DNA of 7,540 nucleotides from an uncultured Eubacteriales bacterium (GCA_900557655.1 USTX01000028.1:1-7540); one strand, 5' to 3'; counted from the stretch's first letter, positions 1 through 5,376 are shown. Translations and numbers: made by a program. Notes: generated from the sequence alone by a model not told the origin.

Positions 1-921
1 GCTCCAAAGATCTTTGACGGCGTTACTCTTAAGATAAAGCGGGGAGAGAAAATCGCTTTTGTAGGATATAACGGTGCGGGCAAGACCACGCTGACCAAGC
101 TGCTCATGCGTCTTTATGATCCGTCGGACGGAGAGATACTTTATAACGGGGAGAATATCAGAAATTTTGCTCCGGAAAGCTACCGTAGGCATATAGGAGC
201 AGTTTTCCAGGACTATAAGATATTTGCAGCCACACTTGCGGAAAACGTCCTTGGCGGAGAATTTGACGGCTCAGATAACGAACATGTAAGGGTTGAAAGG
301 GCTCTGAATGCCGCATCGTTCGGCGATAAGCTTGCCACGCTTGAAAACGGAATAATGTCACCTCTTACAAAGGAATTTGATAAGAACGGCATAGGACTTT
401 CGGGTGGTGAGACGCAGAAGGTTGCAATAGCGCGTGTGTTTGCGCGTCCATATGAAATAATAATCATGGACGAGCCGTCAAGTGCGCTTGACCCCGAAGG
501 CCGCCTTGAAGTTTTGAAAATAATTGAAAGCCTTAAATCCCGTGGCAAAACCATCCTGCTTTCAACGCACATTTTAAACGACGTTGAGCGCATTTGTGAC
601 CGCATTGGCCTGATGGTTGGCGGGCAAATCGTTGTTGAGGGCAACACGCAAGAAATTATGAATAAATACGCCGAAAGTGCGATTGTTGTAGAGTGCCCCG
701 CTGATGTGCGCGAGAACCTTAAAGAGGCCTTAGGGTCGCTTGATTTTGTAACCGATGTTACCGCGGTGCCAATGGGGCTTGAAATTAAGTATACTGACGG
801 CGCCAAGCAAAAGGTGTTTGAGTCCGTTTCGGTTATGTGTCCGCTTATTACAAGCATTCACGTAAAAAAGGCGTCGATTGAAGACATCTTTATATTTGAA
901 AACTCCAAGGAGGTTAAATAG
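1..921 (+). CDS. ABC transporter ATP-binding protein, 5'-partial and probably chimeric
   Basis: ATPase subunit that would power the ABC-2 permease encoded immediately downstream. The frame is open from base 1, so the 5' end is missing; an ATG at 106 lies after the Walker A motif and is not the start. In the 306 visible residues I see Walker A GYNGAGKT (22-29), the Q-loop Gln70, signature LSGGE (133-137), Walker B with MDEP (156-159) and the H-loop His190. Up to Walker B the sequence resembles ATPase domains of exporters that are fused to a membrane domain (for example AVFQDYKIFAATLAENV). After SALDP it resembles ABC-2-type ATPases (LSTHILNDVERICDRIG, then a C-terminal accessory domain). Ile codons change at the same point: 9 ATA, 4 ATC and 0 ATT before, 2 ATA, 3 ATC and 10 ATT after. 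The ATPase call is sure; the existence of this exact protein is doubtful. The part after about 498 belongs naturally with the permease. Confidence 0.85.
   Translation, partial: APKIFDGVTLKIKRGEKIAFVGYNGAGKTTLTKLLMRLYDPSDGEILYNGENIRNFAPESYRRHIGAVFQDYKIFAATLAENVLGGEFDGSDNEHVRVERALNAASFGDKLATLENGIMSPLTKEFDKNGIGLSGGETQKVAIARVFARPYEIIIMDEPSSALDPEGRLEVLKIIESLKSRGKTILLSTHILNDVERICDRIGLMVGGQIVVEGNTQEIMNKYAESAIVVECPADVRENLKEALGSLDFVTDVTAVPMGLEIKYTDGAKQKVFESVSVMCPLITSIHVKKASIEDIFIFENSKEVK
907..913 (+). promoter_or_regulatory. Ribosome binding site of the ABC-2 permease
   Basis: AAGGAGG, a near-perfect Shine-Dalgarno sequence, lies 8 bases before the ATG at 922 and within the last codons of the ATPase gene. 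The ATPase stop TAG touches the permease ATG with no gap, so the two are translated from one mRNA and this ATG is the true start. Confidence 0.85.
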
Positions 922-1716
922 ATGGTTTTTAACGCGTGTTTAAAGAAAGATTTTAAATGCCTTATGCGCGAGAAAAAGGGCTGGGGCATACTTGGCATAT
1001 CGCTGTTTTGCGTTTTAATGTCAATACTTTCGGTACTGATGCTAAGCATGCTTAACAAGTCGGGCGCGGCCGCCGAACTGGGCGAGCTTTCGGCCTTGTT
1101 TGATAAAACGTATCTGTCAAGCACCACCCTATTTATGTCTTTGGTTGGCACGTATGGAGTTATTTTCTTTATCGTATTTACATGCACAATGATAACCAAA
1201 GAGCTTAAAAACCGCCAGTGGATTTTGCCTATCAATGCGGGGATTAAACCAACCGAATTGTTTTTGTCTAAGATTGTTTCGTCGATAGTTTGGATAACGC
1301 TTGGGCTTGTTGTTGCGTTTGTTATCCACCTTGTGTTTACTGTCTCGGCGTGCAGCGCGGCGGGAGTTGGCGTTGGCAAAATCTTGCTTAGTTACCTTTT
1401 TATGTGGCTTTATATTGTTATGCTTATTTCAATCGTCCATTCGGTTAATTTTATGGCCAAAAAAACGTGGCCGGGCGTTGTTGTTGCTTTGTGTCTTGTT
1501 ATGCTTTTGCCAGACATCTTTTATGCAATCAAAATCGGGCCAACAAACCTTGAAGCGTGGACGCCACTTGTTTGGTATAGCGACTGTATTGGCAGCCTTA
1601 CATTTAATTACAGTATTTGGCAGGTTTTAACCCAAGCGCTTATATTTGTTGGCATAACCGTTGGGCTGCCTTTTATCGCCCTTAGTTGCAATAAAGTCAA
1701 AGCCGCGAAAGAATGA
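922..1716 (+). CDS. ABC-2 type transporter permease subunit
   Basis: Integral membrane subunit, 264 residues, of an ABC-2 type transporter; it starts on the base after the ATPase stop codon. Six hydrophobic segments can be read at about residues 22-44, 69-91, 118-142, 153-177, 183-203 and 236-256, the usual six-helix plan. A cytoplasmic loop after the second helix has the ABC-2-like pattern TKELKNRQWILPINAGIKPTE (about 92-112, followed by LFLSKI), the region that normally contacts the ATPase in this class. Codon use (GGC-rich glycine, TTT, GTT) matches the second half of the ATPase gene and the rest of the window. The substrate cannot be read from sequence; members of this class move drugs, antibiotics, peptides or polysaccharides. 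The gene is followed 37 bases later by a strong terminator, so it closes the operon. Confidence 0.85.
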   Translation: MVFNACLKKDFKCLMREKKGWGILGISLFCVLMSILSVLMLSMLNKSGAAAELGELSALFDKTYLSSTTLFMSLVGTYGVIFFIVFTCTMITKELKNRQWILPINAGIKPTELFLSKIVSSIVWITLGLVVAFVIHLVFTVSACSAAGVGVGKILLSYLFMWLYIVMLISIVHSVNFMAKKTWPGVVVALCLVMLLPDIFYAIKIGPTNLEAWTPLVWYSDCIGSLTFNYSIWQVLTQALIFVGITVGLPFIALSCNKVKAAKE

Positions 1717-1753
1717 TACTAACTTTATCACTTTTAAAAATTAACGCATAAAA

Positions 1754-1793
1754 AAGATACTTTACATTAGTTATTACTAACATAAAGTATCTT
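1754..1793. terminator. Bidirectional intrinsic terminator between convergent operons
   Basis: A perfect 11-bp inverted repeat (AAGATACTTTA at 1754-1764, TAAAGTATCTT at 1783-1793) encloses a second 5-bp stem TTAGT/ACTAA with loop TATT. On the + strand it is followed by CTTTTTA; on the - strand by a run of T made by the A-run at 1750-1755. It can therefore stop both the + strand ABC operon and the - strand transcript ending with the DUF1292 gene. Confidence 0.85.
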
Positions 1794-1810
1794 CTTTTTA
1801 AGTTGATTTA

Positions 1811-1860
1811 TACCACCTCCGCCTCGTGCCTCGGCAACCCTCACCCAAGGGGGCGGAGCC
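1811..1860. repeat. GC-rich palindromic intergenic element (REP-like)
   Basis: A GC-rich island in AT-rich intergenic DNA. An outer 7-bp stem CTCCGCC (1817-1823) / GGCGGAG (1852-1858) encloses two smaller hairpins: TGC-CTCG-GCA (1827-1836) and CCCT-CACCCA-AGGG (1838-1851). The fold is a small three-way junction. It directly abuts the TTTAAAC heptamer cluster. It has no coding frame of note and no T-run, so I read it as an interspersed repeat unit rather than a terminator. Only one copy is visible here, so repetition in the genome is inferred. Confidence 0.5.
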
Positions 1861-1863
1861 TCA

Positions 1864-1904
1864 TTTAAACTTTAAACTTTTAACTTTCAACTTTAAACTT
1901 TAAC
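1864..1904. repeat. Tandem heptamer repeat, TTTAAAC cluster 1
   Basis: Six consecutive units with a 7-base period: TTTAAAC, TTTAAAC, TTTTAAC, TTTCAAC, TTTAAAC and a shortened TTTAAC. It ends 4 bases from the stop codon of the DUF1292 gene. The same heptamer in reverse complement (GTTTAAA/GTTGAAA) forms a second cluster at 3047-3105. Confidence 0.85.
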
Positions 1905-1908
1905 AAAG

Positions 1909-2241
1909 CTATTCAGCGGCGCCGTCGGCCTCGTCTAAAAGACGGTTGTATTCAGCGAATACGGCGTCAATAATAGCGTCGTCAAGTTCGATTTCAAACT
2001 TGTCTTCCCCGTCGTTGCCACGAGTAACTTTAAAAACCAAAGCCTCGTCTTCTTCCATACCCTCTAAAAGCTCAACTGGTTGCAAAATGGCATAGAAATT
2101 GTTTTGGTACGCAATGCCCGCAACCTCAACAAAATCAACCTCTTCACCCTCTGCGCTTACAAGGGTAACAACGTCGTCTTCGTCATTGGCCATATGGTCA
2201 ATAGACTCAGGAACGTTTTTGTTTAAATCTTTTTCACTCAT
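1909..2241 (-). CDS. DUF1292 family protein
   Basis: Small acidic protein of 110 residues. It has the features of the DUF1292 family found next to ruvX in Bacillota: an N-terminal half with VVTLVSAEGEEVDFVEVAGI, then a strand-rich core YAILQPVELL, then ALVFKV and an acidic helix with LDDAIIDAVFAEYNRLLDEA. The biochemical function of the family is not known. I start at the ATG at 2241 (MSEKDLNKN) because AAGGAG lies 7 bases upstream; an upstream in-frame ATG at 2277 would add 12 basic residues unlike the family and has no good ribosome binding site. It follows ruvX after 37 bases in the same direction and is very probably cotranscribed with it. Transcription ends at the bidirectional terminator 1754-1793, after passing through the repeat elements. 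Confidence 0.8.
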   Translation of the reverse strand: MSEKDLNKNVPESIDHMANDEDDVVTLVSAEGEEVDFVEVAGIAYQNNFYAILQPVELLEGMEEDEALVFKVTRGNDGEDKFEIELDDAIIDAVFAEYNRLLDEADGAAE

Positions 2242-2248
2242 AATTGTT

Positions 2249-2254
2249 CTCCTT
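2249..2254 (-). promoter_or_regulatory. Ribosome binding site that decides the DUF1292 start
   Basis: AAGGAG on the - strand, 7 bases before the ATG at 2241. It lies downstream of the alternative ATG at 2277, so it supports the shorter protein. Confidence 0.75.
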
Positions 2255-2278
2255 TTTGGCATTTTTAAGTTGCCCAAC

Positions 2279-2692
2279 TTAGTTTTTTGGTTTGTCTAGA
2301 TAGGTTTGCAAAATGATGGTCGCAGCCACGGCGTCAACAAGATTTTTACGCTTTTCGCGGCGCACATTCCCCTCGATAAGAATACGTTGGGCTGAAACCG
2401 TTGTAAGTCGTTCGTCAACAAAAACGATAGGCACGTCACAAATCTTTCTAAGCTCGTCAGCAAACTGGTTAACCATATCAACGCTTTGCCCCGCCGACCC
2501 GTCCATTTTAAGCGGCTTGCCTATAACAATAGTGTCACATTCAAGGGTTTTAGCAAGGTCAGCAAAATGATAAACATCGGCCTTTAAAAACTTGCGCGTA
2601 TATACCTCATAAGCGCTTGCGATAATGCCAAGCGGGTCACTCGTTGCAACGCCAATTCTTACCGTGCCAATATCCAGCCCCAACTTTTTCAT
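2279..2692 (-). CDS. ruvX: Putative pre-16S rRNA nuclease / Holliday junction resolvase-like protein RuvX (YqgF)
   Basis: RNase H-fold nuclease of 137 residues, the usual family length. YqgF/RuvX acts in 5' end maturation of 16S rRNA and is also annotated as a Holliday junction resolvase. Visible motifs: LGLDIGTVRIGVATSD (4-19) with the first catalytic Asp7, IVIGKPLKMDGSAGQ (55-69), VDERLTT (92-98) and the C-terminal LVDAVAATIIL with Asp120; these give the expected acidic active-site residues. The start has AAGGAG at 2698-2703. The DUF1292 gene follows, an arrangement common in Clostridia and Bacilli, although the alaS that often precedes ruvX is absent: a YtxH-like gene and a terminator lie there instead. 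Confidence 0.92.
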   Translation of the reverse strand: MKKLGLDIGTVRIGVATSDPLGIIASAYEVYTRKFLKADVYHFADLAKTLECDTIVIGKPLKMDGSAGQSVDMVNQFADELRKICDVPIVFVDERLTTVSAQRILIEGNVRREKRKNLVDAVAATIILQTYLDKPKN

Positions 2693-2727
2693 ATGCTCTC
2701 CTTAGATATAATTTACCATAAAAAAAC

Positions 2728-2755
2728 AAGTTAGTCCAACGAATTGGGCTAACTT
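2728..2755 (-). terminator. Intrinsic terminator after the YtxH-like gene
   Basis: A 12-bp stem (2728-2739 with 2744-2755, including one G-T pair) with the tetraloop CGAA on the + strand. On the - strand it is followed by G and a run of seven T (A-run 2720-2726). It begins 16 bases after the stop of the small membrane protein gene and ends just ahead of ruvX. The + strand side also carries TTTTT. Confidence 0.85.
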
Positions 2756-2770
2756 TTTAAATTTAGAGAA

Positions 2771-2950
2771 CTATTTTGTACTCTTTTTGGCTTTATCAAT
2801 GTTTTGTTTAATGTCTTCAATTTTGTCTTCAACTAAGTTAGTCCCTTTTTTGACATAGTCAGCAATGGTCTTGTTTTTAGTTGTTATAATGGCACCAACG
2901 GCCACACCTGCAAGCATCGAACAAAAACAACAGCCTAAAAATTCTTTCAT
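2771..2950 (-). CDS. Small YtxH-like membrane protein, 59 residues
   Basis: A short gene with a clear start and end. The protein begins MKEFLGCCFCSMLAGVAVG, giving one hydrophobic segment at about residues 4-24 with three cysteines near its start. A charged helical tail follows, rich in Lys, Asp and Glu (VEDKIEDIKQNIDKAKKSTK). One N-terminal membrane segment plus an amphipathic charged helix is the plan of YtxH-like proteins, often linked to general stress in Bacillota, but sequence similarity over such a short length is weak evidence. GGGAGGG at 2954-2960 is a suitable ribosome binding site, and a terminator follows 16 bases after the stop, so it is probably a single-gene transcript. It is not a lipoprotein: no lipobox leads into a cysteine. 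Confidence 0.75.
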   Translation of the reverse strand: MKEFLGCCFCSMLAGVAVGAIITTKNKTIADYVKKGTNLVEDKIEDIKQNIDKAKKSTK

Positions 2951-3046
2951 AAGCCCTCCCTTTTTTAAGTTAAACCCAATCGCGCGTTTGCATTTAACTT
3001 ACCCTTAGTTTCCCCACTTTTCGACAAAATATTCACTTTGGATAAA

Positions 3047-3105
3047 GTTTAAAGTTTAAATGCGGCCTGATAATAAAGTTGAAAGTTTAAAGTTTAAAGT
3101 TGAAA
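3047..3105. repeat. Heptamer repeat, GTTTAAA cluster 2 (inverted relative to cluster 1)
   Basis: Two units GTTTAAA (3047-3060), a 17-base interruption, then four units GTTGAAA, GTTTAAA, GTTTAAA, GTTGAAA (3078-3105). This is the reverse complement of the TTTAAAC units at 1864-1904. The GTTGAAA variant matches the TTTCAAC variant there. The two clusters flank the block of small gene, ruvX and DUF1292 in opposite orientation. Confidence 0.85.
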
Positions 3106-3255
3106 TATTGCTGAGCACGCCTCGCGTGTTTATGTTTAGTTCCTCATAATGACATTTACAGTTGTTATTGCAAACATTATATAAAAAATAATTTTTTTGC
3201 GCGAATTTTTGACAATATTGAGTTTTTTTGCGCACTTTAATTTATCTCACAAAAA

Positions 3256-3283
3256 AATACTTTACGCCTTGGCATAAAGTATT
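3256..3283 (-). terminator. Intrinsic terminator of the desulfurase / IscU-like operon
   Basis: A 9-bp stem AATACTTTA (3256-3264) / TAAAGTATT (3275-3283), extended inward by GCC/GGC. On the - strand it is followed by a run of T (A-run at 3251-3257) and lies 36 bases past the stop of the IscU-like gene. The outer stem is nearly the same sequence as the terminator at 1754-1793. Confidence 0.85.
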
Positions 3284-3319
3284 CTACGTTAAAGATATTT
3301 ATATTAACACTTAATAAAC

Positions 3320-4153
3320 TTAGTTTTGGCCTTCGTCGTTAAGTTTTTTAAGCGCGCCTGAGATTGTTGATTTAAGATTGTCAATAGAGTTAAAGATGGC
3401 GTCTTCGTCTTGGTCTTCGTCAATATTACGTGTGAAAACCTCTAAGGTTTTGGTAACGGTGCGCTTAGTTTTTGCGCCGCCAACTGACGCGTTAGCTTCG
3501 CTTTCTGCACCCATAGGTGCGCTAGTTTTAACCATAAGTGGCTTTTCGGCCTCTTCTTTTTCAAGGTTTTCAGCCTCAGCTTTAAGCTCGTCACTTAAAT
3601 CATCATCGTCATCAAGGTCGTCTTCGTCAAGGTCAGTGTCTTTAATTTTAACCTTTTTAGCAGGCTTTTCTTTTTTGATTTTAGCTGGTTTTGGTTCAGG
3701 TTTTTCTTCAACCTCAACTTCCTCTATTTCGGCGTTATCGTTGCTTGCGATGCGGATAGCCTTGTATTTTTCAGGAACTGCGCCTTGAGTTTTGATAAAG
3801 AAACTGTCAAGGCAATCGCGAATTGCGTCTTCAACCAAAAGAATTGAATAATTTTTACTGGTCGGAATTTTTCCGCCAAGTTCGCGCTTTAACGTGTCAA
3901 CGGTTATTGAATAAAGCTCGTCAAAATTTTTGCCCGTCATAAGTTTTGTTGCAACGCTTGCGCACGCGATGGTTACAGGGTTTCCATAAACTTGAAAGCT
4001 TGCCTCGGTAACCGTGTCGCCCTCGATAGCGGCGTAGATTTTAACGATGTCGCCACACGCCTTGTCTTTCACTTTTCCAACGCTGGTTGCGCCCTTGATT
4101 ACGCCAACGTTTGATGGGTTATAAAATTCTTCTAAAAGTTTATCGGTATACAT
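3320..4153 (-). CDS. IscU/NifU-like protein with degenerate scaffold cysteines and a charged C-terminal tail
   Basis: 277 residues, against about 130-150 for ordinary IscU. Residues 1-121 match the IscU/NifU N-terminal domain: MYTDKLLEEFYNPSNVG, ACGDIVKIY (Cys33, Asp35), SFQVYGNPVTIACAS and SILLVEDAI. Against E. coli IscU, Cys37 and Asp39 are kept. Cys63 of YGCG is replaced by Asn59, and the His105-Cys106 pair by Asn101-Tyr102. New cysteines occur at 64 and 114. Residues about 140-250 are low-complexity: a Lys/Pro/Glu stretch, then an Asp run near 175-187. The end may form a helix (FNSIDNLKSTISGALKKL). The gene starts 1 base after the desulfurase stop (TAATATG), with AAGGTGG at 4163-4169, so the two are cotranscribed and probably partners. 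The fold assignment is firm. A normal iron-sulfur scaffold role is doubtful because the cluster ligands are missing. Confidence 0.85.
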   Translation of the reverse strand: MYTDKLLEEFYNPSNVGVIKGATSVGKVKDKACGDIVKIYAAIEGDTVTEASFQVYGNPVTIACASVATKLMTGKNFDELYSITVDTLKRELGGKIPTSKNYSILLVEDAIRDCLDSFFIKTQGAVPEKYKAIRIASNDNAEIEEVEVEEKPEPKPAKIKKEKPAKKVKIKDTDLDEDDLDDDDDLSDELKAEAENLEKEEAEKPLMVKTSAPMGAESEANASVGGAKTKRTVTKTLEVFTRNIDEDQDEDAIFNSIDNLKSTISGALKKLNDEGQN

Positions 4154-4154
4154 A

Positions 4155-5318
4155 TTACAATTCCACCTTATTTTTATAAATTCTTACGGCAGAAACACTT
4201 CTTACCTTTTTAACGGCCTTATAGATAGCCCCAATCGCAAAATCAATTTCTTCTTGCGTTGTGTCTGGGCTGATACTGAAACGAACAGAGTTTTGAACAA
4301 TGTCTTGCTCTAACCCGCACGCAGCAAGGCTTGGGCAGGCTTTAAGTTCGTCAGACGCACACGCAGAGCACGTTGCGGCACTTACGCCAAGTTTATCAAG
4401 CGCGTAAACGACTGACTCGCCCTCGGCGCCCTCAAACGAGATGTTGATGTTTGAAAGCAGTCTTTGCGTTGGGTGGCCATTAAGCGTGATGTTATGCACC
4501 TTTTCGCTTAATTGCTTTAAGAAATATTTTCTAAGCGCTTTAAGACGCTTGTTGTTTTCGTCAAGGTTTTCAGTTACGATTGTTACAGCCTTGCTAAGTG
4601 CTGCTATGCTTGGCACATCCGCAACTGGTTCGCCGCTTAAAATGTCAGCAATTTTAATGCCTTTTTTAACATAAAGCACGCCAACACCCTTTGGCGCAAA
4701 AATCTTATGCCCTGTAAGAGTTAATGCCGAAATATTCATTTCGTGAACGTTAAATGGAAGCGCTCCGATAGCGTACGTTGCGTCAGTATGAAACGGAATT
4801 TCGTTAAGCTTAGCAAGCTCAGCAATCGCGCGGATAGGCTGAATCGTGCCTACGTCGCCATTTGCGCTTTGTATTGAAATTAAAATGGTTTCAGGTCTTA
4901 TCGCCTTAACAAGTTCGGTATAATCAACAACGCCGAAATTGTCAACCGGAAGATAGGTTACTTCAAACCCCTCTTTTTCAAGCGCGTGGCAGGCTTTTAA
5001 AACCGATGGGTGCTCTACCATACTTGTGATTATATGATTGCCCTTTGATCTATTTGCGCGCGCGATACCTTTAAGCGCCCAGTTGTTACCCTCAGTTGAG
5101 CCCGAGGTGAAATAGATTTCGCTTGCAGATGCGCCGATAGCTTTGGCGATTTTAGCACGTGCGTCTTCAAGCGTTTGTTTTGCTTGCCTTCCTTGCGCAT
5201 ACAAACTTTCAGCGTTGCCAAAATTGTCATTAATAGCTGAAAGCATCTCGCGATAAACTTCACCGCTTATTGGAGTTGTTGACGCAAAATCAAGGTAAAC
5301 ATTAGTGATTTTATCCAT
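4155..5318 (-). CDS. NifS/IscS-like cysteine desulfurase (class V aminotransferase fold), divergent
   Basis: 387 residues, PLP-dependent enzyme expected to take sulfur from L-cysteine as a persulfide, giving alanine. Seen: YLDFASTTP (8-16), TSGSTEGNN (71-79), MVEHPSVL (100-107; His103), FHTDAT (176-181; Asp179), TGHK with the PLP lysine Lys205, APKGVGVLYV, catalytic-loop CSAC with Cys320, and SVRFS with Arg346. Odd features: the family's glycine-rich RSGTEN loop (normally HGGGQERG..RSGTEN) is replaced by a shorter SGEPVAD (about 228-234); the Gln after DAT is Tyr182; the NNE motif is NGD; and four cysteines crowd residues 317-334. The start has AGGAGA at 5325-5330 and its own promoter at 5348-5376. 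It leads a two-gene operon with the IscU-like gene. It could be a standard IscS, a tRNA-thiolation sulfur donor, or a specialised relative; the fold and cofactor are sure, the role is not. Confidence 0.88.
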   Translation of the reverse strand: MDKITNVYLDFASTTPISGEVYREMLSAINDNFGNAESLYAQGRQAKQTLEDARAKIAKAIGASASEIYFTSGSTEGNNWALKGIARANRSKGNHIITSMVEHPSVLKACHALEKEGFEVTYLPVDNFGVVDYTELVKAIRPETILISIQSANGDVGTIQPIRAIAELAKLNEIPFHTDATYAIGALPFNVHEMNISALTLTGHKIFAPKGVGVLYVKKGIKIADILSGEPVADVPSIAALSKAVTIVTENLDENNKRLKALRKYFLKQLSEKVHNITLNGHPTQRLLSNINISFEGAEGESVVYALDKLGVSAATCSACASDELKACPSLAACGLEQDIVQNSVRFSISPDTTQEEIDFAIGAIYKAVKKVRSVSAVRIYKNKVEL

Positions 5319-5347
5319 AAGTTTTCTCCTAATCGTTTTATGGTTTT

Positions 5348-5376
5348 ATTTTATCACCAAAGTGCGCCTGTGTCAA
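5348..5376 (-). promoter_or_regulatory. Sigma-A type promoter of the desulfurase operon
   Basis: On the - strand: perfect -35 TTGACA (5371-5376), a 17-base spacer and -10 TAAAAT (5348-5353), preceded by TG-A as in an extended -10. Transcription would start near 5341, giving a leader of about 22 bases before the ATG at 5318. The leader has no room for a riboswitch, and no obvious operator palindrome is seen. Confidence 0.85.

Larger units (their letters stand above)
2951..3319. other. Non-coding intergenic stretch of 369 bases
   Basis: No convincing gene on either strand. It holds, in order, the ribosome binding site of the small membrane protein, the second heptamer cluster (3047-3105), a small GC hairpin CACGC-CTC-GCGTG (3116-3128), an AT-rich part with two copies of TTTTTTTGCGC (3192-3202 and 3223-3233), and the terminator of the IscU-like gene. 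A - strand TATAAT (3176-3181) could be the -10 of a promoter for the small membrane protein, with TTCGCG 18 bases upstream as a poor -35; it would leave a leader of roughly 220 bases. I hold that promoter as weak. Confidence 0.6.

Noticed and set aside
213..1379. Long open frames on the - strand opposite the ABC genes (213-857 and 858-1379)
   Set aside because: They lie exactly antisense to clear ABC motifs, have no ribosome binding sites, and the translations look like no known family.
2242..2277. Longer DUF1292 protein starting at 2277
   Set aside because: The extra 12 residues are basic and untypical, and the good ribosome binding site at 2249-2254 serves the ATG at 2241.
1864..3105. Heptamer clusters as a CRISPR array
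   Set aside because: Units are 7 bases with no unique spacers, and no cas gene is present.
3155..3183. Promoter-like TTTACA, 17 bases, TATATA on the + strand
   Set aside because: No + strand gene or terminator-bounded RNA follows it, and such matches are expected by chance in DNA this AT-rich.
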